Shown piece by piece: positions 1 through 5,282 of a stretch of 8,416 nucleotides of DNA. Below the pieces are notes generated by a model that saw only the letters and a program-made list of their open reading frames with translations, did not search any database and had not been told where the DNA came from. The stretch is from NCBI GenBank assembly GCA_009927245.1, contig RFNI01000207.1, positions 1 to 8,416 of the forward strand, in the 5' to 3' direction. This DNA comes from Actinomycetota bacterium (GTDB lineage Bacteria > Actinomycetota > Actinomycetes > Actinomycetales > Microbacteriaceae). Position numbers and translations under genes: made by a program. Within the stretch, counting starts at the first letter, position 1. The number at the start of each line of letters is the position of its first letter.

Positions 1-641
1 GTTAGCCAGACTACGACGTTTGCTACTTCTTGAGGAGATGCGAATCTGCCAGCAGGAATCTTACGCTTGTATTCGTCTTGGGTCTCAGGGCTAAGTTCTG
101 CAGTCATGTCGGTATCGATAAACCCAGGAGCCACTACGTTAGCTGTGATGCCACGACCACCTAGTTCACGAGTCAATGATCTAGCCATACCGACTAATCC
201 ACTCTTAGCTGCTGAGTAGTTGACCTGACCTGCGCTGCCCAAGAGTCCAACAACTGAGCCAATGAAGACAACGCGGCCATACTTGGCCTTGATCATGCCC
301 TTAGTGGCGCGCTTCAGGACTCTGAATGCACCTGAAAGGTTGGTGTTTAGAACTTCTTCGAATTCTTCATCGGTCATACGCATCAGCAGGGTGTCTCTGG
401 TGATTCCCGCATTCGCAACCAGAATCTCAACTGGACCTAGCTTCTCTTCAATCTCTGCAAAGGCCTGATCAAGGGATGCAGCATCAGTAACGTCAGCTTT
501 CACACTTAGGGTTCCAGCAGGTCCTTCGCCACTACGAACAGTGACAGCAACTCGATGCCCTTGGGCAACAAATGCTTCTGCGATTGCTTTACCGATACCG
601 CGGTTGCCACCGGTTACTAAAACAGTTCTTGGTTGTGTCAT
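1..641 (-). CDS. fabG: 3-oxoacyl-ACP reductase FabG, MabA-like (3' end cut by window edge)
   Basis: NADPH-dependent reduction of 3-oxoacyl-ACP to 3-hydroxyacyl-ACP in cytosolic type II fatty-acid synthesis. I translated it by hand from the ATG at 641-639; 213 codons are visible and about 25-30 C-terminal residues are missing compared with the family's roughly 240. Short-chain dehydrogenase features in order: TGGNRGIG nucleotide-binding motif at residues 10-17, KADVTD near 48-53, NAG at 77-79, and the catalytic tetrad N101, S129 (in IGSV), Y142 and K146 (in NYSAAK), then the PG motif at 172-173 and IDTDM. The fold start TGGNRGIG, the FIGSV catalytic segment and the TANVVAPG stretch closely resemble mycobacterial MabA, so an actinobacterial FabG1 is likely rather than a generic SDR. 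A weak AAGG lies about 12 bases before the start. It is divergent from the DUF3099 gene; its own promoter was not clear. Confidence 0.93.
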   Translation of the reverse strand, partial: MTQPRTVLVTGGNRGIGKAIAEAFVAQGHRVAVTVRSGEGPAGTLSVKADVTDAASLDQAFAEIEEKLGPVEILVANAGITRDTLLMRMTDEEFEEVLNTNLSGAFRVLKRATKGMIKAKYGRVVFIGSVVGLLGSAGQVNYSAAKSGLVGMARSLTRELGGRGITANVVAPGFIDTDMTAELSPETQDEYKRKIPAGRFASPQEVANVVVWL

Positions 642-675
642 TTTTAGATTTCGCCTTAGCAGTTAAGAGAGATAA

Positions 676-704
676 TTGGCGTACAAGTAAAAAGTATATA
701 ACTT
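676..704 (+). promoter_or_regulatory. Candidate sigma70-type promoter for the DUF3099-SURF1 unit
   Basis: TTGGCG at 676-681 is separated by 17 bases from TAACTT at 699-704, which fits the loose actinobacterial -10 pattern TAnnnT; an overlapping TATAAC at 697-702 would give a 15-base spacer. It would start transcription near 711, about 45 bases before the chosen start codon. The region is AT-rich and lies between divergent genes, so a promoter is expected here; which hexamers are used is inference. Confidence 0.3.
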
Positions 705-714
705 GGCTTGAATA

Positions 715-734
715 TGCCTCTGATTTGAGAGGCA
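715..734. repeat. 20-bp inverted repeat in the fabG/DUF3099 intergenic region
   Basis: Perfect 7-bp arms TGCCTCT (715-721) and AGAGGCA (728-734) surround a 6-base centre GATTTG. It lies just after the predicted DUF3099 transcription start and upstream of fabG on the other strand, so it could be an operator or a leader hairpin. No T tract follows on either strand, which argues against a terminator. The repeat is plain in the sequence; its role is unknown. Confidence 0.45.
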
Positions 735-743
735 AGCGATCAA

Positions 744-757
744 AAAGGAAAGAATTG
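744..757 (+). promoter_or_regulatory. Ribosome binding site that fixes a TTG start
   Basis: AAAGGA at 744-749 is followed after 5 bases by TTG at 755-757. No ATG or GTG start with a comparable site is available in this frame close to the conserved part of the protein; the in-frame ATG upstream, at 572, lies inside the oppositely oriented fabG gene. Confidence 0.65.
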
Positions 758-1066
758 GACCAGCCCCAGGCAGTTACCTCAGTTGAGGAATCTCCGTACC
801 AAGAGCGTCGTTCACGTTTCATCAAATACACAATTGCCATGGTTATCAGGGTTATCTGCATAATCCTTGCTGTGGCTATTCCAGTTAGCTGGCTCACCTT
901 CGTATTTGTAGCTGGAGCAGTCTTTCTTCCATACTTCGCGGTTGTCATTGCTAATGCACAGGGTCCTGGAACTGCCTCGAAACGAGTACCAGTTGCTGAA
1001 GCCCCTACCTTGAGCATTTCAGCAGATGCTTTCAGAGCTCCTAAGCCTTCAGATGACCGCAAATAG
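755..1066 (+). CDS. DUF3099 family small membrane protein, TTG start
   Basis: A 103-residue protein of unknown function, resembling the actinobacterial DUF3099 family. With the TTG at 755 it begins MDQPQAVTSVEESPYQERR, then a basic segment (RRSRFIKY, about 19-26), followed by two closely spaced hydrophobic segments, roughly residues 27-45 and 48-69, the second ending in the family-typical FLPYFAVVIAN; the C-terminal third is hydrophilic and proline-rich. I reject the longer version starting at 572 because it would run 70 bases into fabG on the opposite strand, has no family resemblance in its extra part, and because the TTG has a strong Shine-Dalgarno 5 bases upstream. Its end overlaps SURF1 by 14 bases, so the two are probably co-transcribed and translationally coupled. 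I do not assign a function; association with a SURF1 gene may hint at a role in the membrane or respiration but does not prove it. Confidence 0.8.
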   Translation: MDQPQAVTSVEESPYQERRSRFIKYTIAMVIRVICIILAVAIPVSWLTFVFVAGAVFLPYFAVVIANAQGPGTASKRVPVAEAPTLSISADAFRAPKPSDDRK

Positions 1067-1850
1067 AGCAGTAGTAACCCGCTGGTTGACTTGGATTTCC
1101 TTGGCAACAATGTTCTCCACTGCCTGCTGGTTCTTATCCCAGTGGCAGTTCGCTAGGGCTGAAGAAGTCCAAGAGGCTAATTCAATAGTTCTAGCCAACT
1201 ACGAGCGCACTCCGGTAGCGCTTGAAGAATTACTCCCCCAAGAAGCTACCTGGGATAAAGCTCTTGAGTATCGACAGGTCAAAGTGTCTGGCAACTATCT
1301 GCCTGAGGACACTTACCTAATTAGAAATCGACCTAATGCTGGTTATCCAGGCTTCCTTCAACTAGTTGCCTTCAAAACCGATAGTGAAACAATCATCTGG
1401 ATCGAAAGAGGTTGGCTTCCAACCGGAAGCAAACAGGATGCTCCGGATTTAGTGCCTGCTGTTGATAAAACTCATCGAGAAATCACAGTTCGCCTTCGCC
1501 CCACCGAACCAAAACTAGATCGTGGTGCACCCGTAGGGCAATTACCAAGTATTGATTTGGTTGCAGCCAGTGTTGGTCTATCAGGTTCTGTGTATGACCA
1601 GGCCTACGGTCGCCTTGTGACAGAGTTTCCAGAATTACCTAAAGGCGAAGCAATGCCTATGCCTGAACTCAATCAGGGCAATCATCTAAGTTACGCAATG
1701 CAGTGGCTGCTGTTTGCTCTAATGGCTTTTGGTGCTGTCTACTGGACCATCGCTCAAGATCGCAGAAGAGCAGCAGGGCTTGCACCTAGAAAGCTAAAGT
1801 TCCTAACCAAAGATTCCGACGCGGAAGCAGAAGATAAGATTCTCGGTTAA
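1053..1850 (+). CDS. SURF1 family cytochrome c oxidase assembly protein
   Basis: Membrane assembly factor thought to help insert heme a into subunit I of aa3-type cytochrome c oxidase. With the start at 1053 it has 265 residues: a first transmembrane segment (about 10-29) leading into the typical WQFAR (31-35), a periplasmic domain with SGNYLP (79-84), RNRP (91-94) and ERGWLP (118-123), and a second transmembrane segment (about 212-233) introduced by GNHLSYAMQW, in which H211 lies at the position of the SURF1 histidine linked to heme a binding. This two-helix layout is the family norm. An ATG at 1026 would add nine residues; I prefer 1053 because it leaves a normal short cytosolic N-terminus, but neither start has a clear Shine-Dalgarno and coupling to the overlapping DUF3099 gene is likely. 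It ends at a convergent terminator opposite the rhodopsin gene. Confidence 0.92.
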   Translation: MTANRAVVTRWLTWISLATMFSTACWFLSQWQFARAEEVQEANSIVLANYERTPVALEELLPQEATWDKALEYRQVKVSGNYLPEDTYLIRNRPNAGYPGFLQLVAFKTDSETIIWIERGWLPTGSKQDAPDLVPAVDKTHREITVRLRPTEPKLDRGAPVGQLPSIDLVAASVGLSGSVYDQAYGRLVTEFPELPKGEAMPMPELNQGNHLSYAMQWLLFALMAFGAVYWTIAQDRRRAAGLAPRKLKFLTKDSDAEAEDKILG

Positions 1851-1851
1851 A

Positions 1852-1879
1852 CAAAAATGACCGCACCGAAGTGCGGCCA
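1852..1879 (-). terminator. Rho-independent terminator of the rhodopsin gene, possibly bidirectional
   Basis: Stem CCGCAC (1861-1866) and GTGCGG (1871-1876) closes a CGAA tetraloop; after one A-C mismatch the stem continues with TG/CA (1858-1859 with 1878-1879). On the minus strand the hairpin is followed at once by TTTTTGTTT, so it ends rhodopsin transcripts well. On the plus strand the tail is only moderately T-rich, so termination of SURF1 is plausible but weaker. It fills the 42-base gap between the two convergent stop codons. Confidence 0.85.
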
Positions 1880-1892
1880 TTCCTGTTACCTG

Positions 1893-2603
1893 TTAGTCAT
1901 TCTTGAATGCTTTCAGAGCAAAGATTCCAAAACCAACCTTGTTTACAACATCTGCAACTACGTAGATGATTGCAGCTGAACAAACGGCTAGCTTCACAGT
2001 CTCCGCATCAGGATTGTTTAGTTCTAAAATTTCCTGAATCGCAGTTCCAATTGGGTAAACCATCCAACCGAAGATTACGAACTTCTTCATATTAGAGATC
2101 GCAGCCTTCACAGCAGCAGTTCCCTTAGTCGGCTTTAGCTGCCACAGGGTGTATGCGATGTAAACCCAAGCTGCCGAAGAGATTACGAAGTTCACGTAGT
2201 TGCCAATTGAGCCAGCAGCACCGACTTCACCAAAGTATCCGGTCACAATCATCACGATGTCAGCAAGTACTAGGCGGTAGGTCAAACCTTTTTCTGCGCC
2301 AGCAAGGCTGGCAATTAAACCAAACTCAATCAACAACAACGGAGTGGTTAGAACCCAGTCGAGGTATCTAACCGGCATTGTGTTGGAAATAAGGTAAACA
2401 TCCCCTGCGAATGGGAAAGAAACCATATCCTTCATCAGCGAATAAAGGATTGCAGCAATGAAAGTAATTAGAGCTGCGTAGGTAGCGCTTGTGCGTCCTT
2501 CACCTTTGAGTTCACCGCGCTCAAGCACAAAGTAAAAAGTTCCAGCTGCCATAGCAACGAAGCCGAGCATAAACATTGCTTGCGTGATAGTAAGTAGATC
2601 CAT
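1893..2603 (-). CDS. Proton-pumping microbial rhodopsin (actinorhodopsin-type)
   Basis: Seven-helix retinal protein in the cytoplasmic membrane, predicted to pump protons outward in light. 236 residues, helices roughly at 5-27, 40-62, 78-100, 107-125, 133-155, 170-192 and 205-231. Helix C (RYLDWVLTTPLLLIEF, 79-94) carries D82, T86 and E93, the DTE set of proton pumps (proton acceptor and donor), and L90 at the spectral-tuning site, which predicts green absorption. Helix F has W180, Y183 and P184 of the retinal pocket; helix G has D218 and the Schiff-base lysine K222. Helix B reads IAAILYSLMK where proteorhodopsin has a conserved His; here Leu53 stands there. Phe139 in helix E aligns with the residue that is Gly in carotenoid-binding pumps. 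AAAGGA sits 7 bases before the ATG. It follows the ABC-F gene by 60 bases and ends in a strong terminator. No retinal or carotenoid synthesis gene is in the window. The assignment as a pump is firm; the subfamily is less so. Confidence 0.95.
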   Translation of the reverse strand: MDLLTITQAMFMLGFVAMAAGTFYFVLERGELKGEGRTSATYAALITFIAAILYSLMKDMVSFPFAGDVYLISNTMPVRYLDWVLTTPLLLIEFGLIASLAGAEKGLTYRLVLADIVMIVTGYFGEVGAAGSIGNYVNFVISSAAWVYIAYTLWQLKPTKGTAAVKAAISNMKKFVIFGWMVYPIGTAIQEILELNNPDAETVKLAVCSAAIIYVVADVVNKVGFGIFALKAFKND

Positions 2604-2617
2604 AATTCGTTCCTTTC

Positions 2618-2638
2618 GGGTAACTTTCAGTTCAACCC
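2618..2638 (-). promoter_or_regulatory. Leader dyad upstream of the rhodopsin start
   Basis: Read on the minus strand, arms GGGT and ACCC enclose arms AACT and AGTT around a GAA loop, with a 2-base bulge (TG) on the 5' side, giving 4+4 base pairs. It ends 5 bases before the AAAGGA ribosome binding site. It could be an RNA hairpin tuning translation, or a protein site, or chance; TAGGGT at 2640-2635, a possible -10 element, overlaps its 5' arm, and if that is the promoter only the DNA-site reading stands. Confidence 0.25.
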
Positions 2639-2663
2639 TATTGGCACTATTTGGAAAAAGTCT

Positions 2664-4262
2664 TTAGGAGAGAACAATCAAGTCGCGGTAGCCCTCGTTC
2701 CAGAGGTCTTCCTGACCGTCTGGCATTACTAGTACTCGCTCTGGATTTAGAGCATCAACGGCACCAACATCGTGAGAAACCAGAACAACTGCTCCGGTAA
2801 ATGAGGCAAGTGCACTCAGGATCTCCTGACGGCTAGCTGGGTCTAAGTTGTTTGTTGGCTCATCCAAAAGAAGAACATTGGCTTTAGAAACAACCAGTGA
2901 GGCTAACGCTAGACGAGTCTTCTCACCACCGCTTAGAACACCAGCGAGCTTGTTGACATCATCACCGCTGAAAAGGAATGACCCCAAAACCTTTCTAGCC
3001 TCTGTGTCAGGAAGCTCGGGAGCTGCATACTGCATGTTCTCTAGCACTGTCCTAGTTACATCCAGAGTTTCGTGCTCTTGAGCGTAGTAACCAATCTTGA
3101 GTCCGTGGCCTGGATCGATTGAGCCAGTGTCAGGTCCCTCTACCCCACCAAGAATTCTCAACAGAGTAGTTTTACCTGCACCGTTGAGACCAATGATGAC
3201 AACCTTTGAGCCTCTATCAATTGCTAGATCGACAGCTGTGAAGATTTCTAGTGATCCGTAGCTCTTACTCAGATTGTGTGCAAACAGAGGTGTCTTGCCG
3301 CAAGCCTGCGGTTCAGGGAAACGAATCTTCGCAACTCTGTCAACTTCTCTAACATCATCAAGACCACTCAGAAGTTTCTCGGCACGTCTTGCCATCTGGT
3401 GTGCTGCCGATGCCTTAGAAGCTTTAGCTCCAAACTTAGCTGCTTGAAGTTGAAGTACGCTTGCTTTCTTTTCAACAGTTGCTCGTTCACGCTTGCGTCT
3501 TTCTTCATCTGACTCGCGTTGCTTTAGATACTGCTTCCAACCCATGTTGTAGATATCGATGACAGCTCGGTTCGCATCTAAATAGAAAACTCTATTAACT
3601 GTCTCTTCAACGATTTCGATATCGTGACTGATGACGATTAGCCCACCCTGGTAGTTCTTTAGGAAATCCCTCAACCAAATAATGCTGTCTGCATCTAGGT
3701 GGTTAGTTGGCTCATCGAGAATCATGGTGGTTGCTGCAGAGAAAAGGATTCGAGCAAGCTCGATTCTCCTTCTTTGACCACCAGATAGTGTTCCGATCTC
3801 TTGGGCCAAGACGTTTGGCTTCAAACCTAGGTTGGAAGCAATCGAAGCTGCTTCTGCTTCAGCTGCGTAACCACCATTAGCTTCAAATTGGGCTTCTAAG
3901 CGCTCGTAACGAGCCATTGCGGCGTCATAGACCTTCTCATCGACTGAAGCCATTTCTTCACGAGTCTGCTCAAGCTTGCGCATGATGGTTCCCAAGCCTC
4001 TTGCATTGAGGATCCGGTCAGAAGCTAATTCGTGGAGGTCTCCCGTGCGAGGGTCTTGAGGTAGATAGCCGATTTCCCCGACTCGGTCGATAGTTCCAGC
4101 ACTTGACTGGAAATCGCCAGCGATTACCTTGGTCAATGTGGTCTTACCTGCACCGTTACGGCCGACAAGACCGACCTTGTCCCCCTTGGACACCTGGAAG
4201 GTTACTCCAGACATAAGAACCCTAGGACCAATGGTGATCTCAAGGTCACGCACGCTAATCAT
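2664..4262 (-). CDS. ABC-F family ATPase (ribosome-associated type)
   Basis: Soluble protein with two ATP-binding cassettes and no membrane domain; the ABC-F family acts on ribosomes during translation, but the role of this particular actinobacterial member is unknown. 532 residues from the ATG at 4262. First cassette: Walker A GRNGAGKT at 34-41, signature LSGGQRRR at 159-166, Walker B MILDEPTNHLD at 180-190, switch His213. A charged, alanine-rich linker (about 245-300) resembles the family's interdomain arm. Second cassette: GLNGAGKTT at 358-366, LSGGEKTR at 443-450, VLLLDEPTNNLD at 463-474, switch His497. The longer reading from 4292 adds ten residues; I prefer 4262 because MISVRDLEI matches the usual N-terminus and GGAG lies 4 bases upstream. 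It is divergent from bioY, and the rhodopsin gene follows by 60 bases with no terminator between them, so partial co-transcription is possible. Confidence 0.93.
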   Translation of the reverse strand: MISVRDLEITIGPRVLMSGVTFQVSKGDKVGLVGRNGAGKTTLTKVIAGDFQSSAGTIDRVGEIGYLPQDPRTGDLHELASDRILNARGLGTIMRKLEQTREEMASVDEKVYDAAMARYERLEAQFEANGGYAAEAEAASIASNLGLKPNVLAQEIGTLSGGQRRRIELARILFSAATTMILDEPTNHLDADSIIWLRDFLKNYQGGLIVISHDIEIVEETVNRVFYLDANRAVIDIYNMGWKQYLKQRESDEERRKRERATVEKKASVLQLQAAKFGAKASKASAAHQMARRAEKLLSGLDDVREVDRVAKIRFPEPQACGKTPLFAHNLSKSYGSLEIFTAVDLAIDRGSKVVIIGLNGAGKTTLLRILGGVEGPDTGSIDPGHGLKIGYYAQEHETLDVTRTVLENMQYAAPELPDTEARKVLGSFLFSGDDVNKLAGVLSGGEKTRLALASLVVSKANVLLLDEPTNNLDPASRQEILSALASFTGAVVLVSHDVGAVDALNPERVLVMPDGQEDLWNEGYRDLIVLS

Positions 4263-4288
4263 CGGTCTCCAATGGGTTGATTGCAAAA

Positions 4289-4308
4289 TCAAACGGAATT
4301 GCGTTTGA
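4289..4308. promoter_or_regulatory. 20-bp palindrome in the ABC-F/bioY divergent region (candidate operator)
   Basis: Perfect 7-bp arms TCAAACG (4289-4295) and CGTTTGA (4302-4308) flank GAATTG, whose inner AATT is itself palindromic, so only one G-G position breaks full symmetry over 20 bp. It overlaps the candidate bioY -35 region and lies in the leader of the ABC-F gene, a good place for a regulator acting on either. The arms do not match the BirA, BioR or BioQ sites I remember, so no regulator is named. Confidence 0.5.
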
Positions 4309-4332
4309 GTGCAGGTTCTACCCTAGTATTAA
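4305..4332 (+). promoter_or_regulatory. Candidate promoter for bioY
   Basis: TTGAGT at 4305-4310 and TATTAA at 4327-4332 with a 16-base spacer; an alternative pair is TTGCGT (4299-4304) with TAGTAT (4324-4329) at 19 bases. Transcription would start near 4339, giving a leader of roughly 25 bases with GAAAGG at 4351-4356 as ribosome binding site. The location is right, the exact hexamers are uncertain. Confidence 0.3.
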
Positions 4333-4362
4333 TCAAAACGTTATCTTGACGAAAGGCTCGCT

Positions 4363-4953
4363 GTGTCAATTGCACAAACCCAAAACATCACCCTTATCGA
4401 CAAATTGGTTTCCAGAACCCTAATCAATAACATCATCTTGGTGGTGGCTGGTGTTGCACTAACAGCCCTTTCAGCCCAGTTAAGCATCCCTGCGTTGCCT
4501 GTGCCTTTCACTTTCCAGACTCTCGCTGTTCTAGTAATTGGATCAACCTACGGCGCTGCCAGAGGTGCAATCACTATGGGTGCCTACGCACTCGTTGGCG
4601 CTTTAGGTCTTCCTGTTTTCGCGGATGCCAGCTCAGGTTTGAATGTCCTGTTTGGCTATTCCGGTGGATTTATCATCGGCTTTATTTTTGCTGCCGCACT
4701 TGCTGGAAGACTCGCCGAACTCAAGTGGTCTTCAAATGTATTGAAGGCACTTGTTGGTTTCGTAATGAGCACAGTAGTTATCTACGGTCTTGGTATTCCA
4801 GTACTTTCAATGAATGCTTACGATTCAGATCTTCTCGCTGCAACCCAGGGCATGTTGCCTTACCTCGGTTGGGACTTCGTCAAGGCTGTTATCGCAGCGG
4901 GTCTAATCCCAAGCGCGTGGTTGCTAGTAAAGAAGCTAGATAAGAAAAACTAG
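4363..4953 (+). CDS. bioY: Biotin transporter BioY (ECF S-component), GTG start
   Basis: Integral membrane substrate-binding unit that captures biotin; in ECF transporters it works with an energising T protein and two ATPases, though BioY alone has been reported to transport slowly. 196 residues with about six hydrophobic segments (near 22-40, 52-68, 72-88, 101-117, 127-146, 172-190). BioY hallmarks: VPFTFQT at 47-53, YGAARGA (63-69), GALGLPVFA at 79-87, GYSGGFIIGF at 98-107, and near the C-terminus a WDFVK segment with D171 and K174, positions typical of biotin contacts. The GTG start is supported by GAAAGG six bases upstream. No bioM/bioN or ecfAT genes are next to it, so it either uses a shared module encoded elsewhere or acts alone. 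Divergent from ABC-F; its TAG stop overlaps the sufT stop from the opposite strand, with no terminator between. Confidence 0.93.
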   Translation: MSIAQTQNITLIDKLVSRTLINNIILVVAGVALTALSAQLSIPALPVPFTFQTLAVLVIGSTYGAARGAITMGAYALVGALGLPVFADASSGLNVLFGYSGGFIIGFIFAAALAGRLAELKWSSNVLKALVGFVMSTVVIYGLGIPVLSMNAYDSDLLAATQGMLPYLGWDFVKAVIAAGLIPSAWLLVKKLDKKN

Positions 4954-5279
4954 ATAGCAAAGCCGATAGCGCGCATTTGCTCTTTGCCGTCATCGGTAAT
5001 CTTCTCTGGACCCCATGGTGGCATCCAAACCCAGTTGATTCTGAACGCTTCAACAACACCATCTAGAGCCATACCCATTTGCTCTTCAATAACATCGGTC
5101 AAAGGACATCCTGCTGAAGTTAGGGTCATGTGAATCAACAATGAGCCATCTTCAGAGAGCTTCAAGTCATAGATAAGACCCAAGTCAACTATGTTGACAC
5201 CAATTTCAGGGTCAATGACTTCCTTGATGGCCTCTAGGACCTGGTCATACTTTTCTGGGGTTAGATCTATTTCAGTCAA
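4950..5279 (-). CDS. sufT: SufT-like metal-sulfur cluster assembly factor (MIP18/DUF59), TTG start
   Basis: Small cytosolic protein of the MIP18/DUF59 family, linked to maturation or carrying of Fe-S clusters. 109 residues, about the family's usual size for the single-domain form. Conserved blocks: DPEIGVNIVDLGLIYDL (23-39), MTLTSAGCPL (51-60) with the conserved Cys58, and WMPPWGPEKITDDGKEQMR (85-103). The TTG start at 5279 follows the sufC stop by only three bases, with AAAGG in the last sufC codons 8 bases upstream. It is the last gene of the SUF operon seen here. Its stop codon (4950-4952) and the bioY stop (4951-4953) share the palindrome CTAG, so the two genes converge with a 4-base overlap. 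Confidence 0.9.
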   Translation of the reverse strand: MTEIDLTPEKYDQVLEAIKEVIDPEIGVNIVDLGLIYDLKLSEDGSLLIHMTLTSAGCPLTDVIEEQMGMALDGVVEAFRINWVWMPPWGPEKITDDGKEQMRAIGFAI

Positions 5280-5282
5280 AGA

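Noticed and set aside
715..734. Dyad as a rho-independent terminator
   Set aside because: No T tract follows on either strand, and no gene ends here: both neighbours start here.
572..754. Longer start of the DUF3099 gene at ATG 572
   Set aside because: The extra 61 codons lie mostly on the antisense of fabG or in the intergenic region, show no family resemblance, and the TTG at 755 has a clear ribosome binding site.
589..1110. 173-codon open frame on the minus strand across DUF3099 and fabG
   Set aside because: It is antisense to the DUF3099 gene and out of frame with fabG; its residues resemble no family and show no ribosome binding site.
2153..2371. Small plus-strand open frame inside the rhodopsin gene
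   Set aside because: It is antisense to conserved rhodopsin codons and encodes low-complexity Ser/Gln/Arg-rich sequence typical of a shadow frame.
3276..3512. Plus-strand open frame inside the ABC-F gene with a Cys/Phe-rich product
   Set aside because: Antisense to a well-supported ABC-F coding region, with no ribosome binding site or recognisable domain.
4263..4362. A biotin-responsive riboswitch or BirA/BioR/BioQ operator before bioY
   Set aside because: No bacterial biotin riboswitch is known, and the dyad here does not match the BirA, BioR or BioQ sites I remember; it is reported as an operator of unknown regulator.
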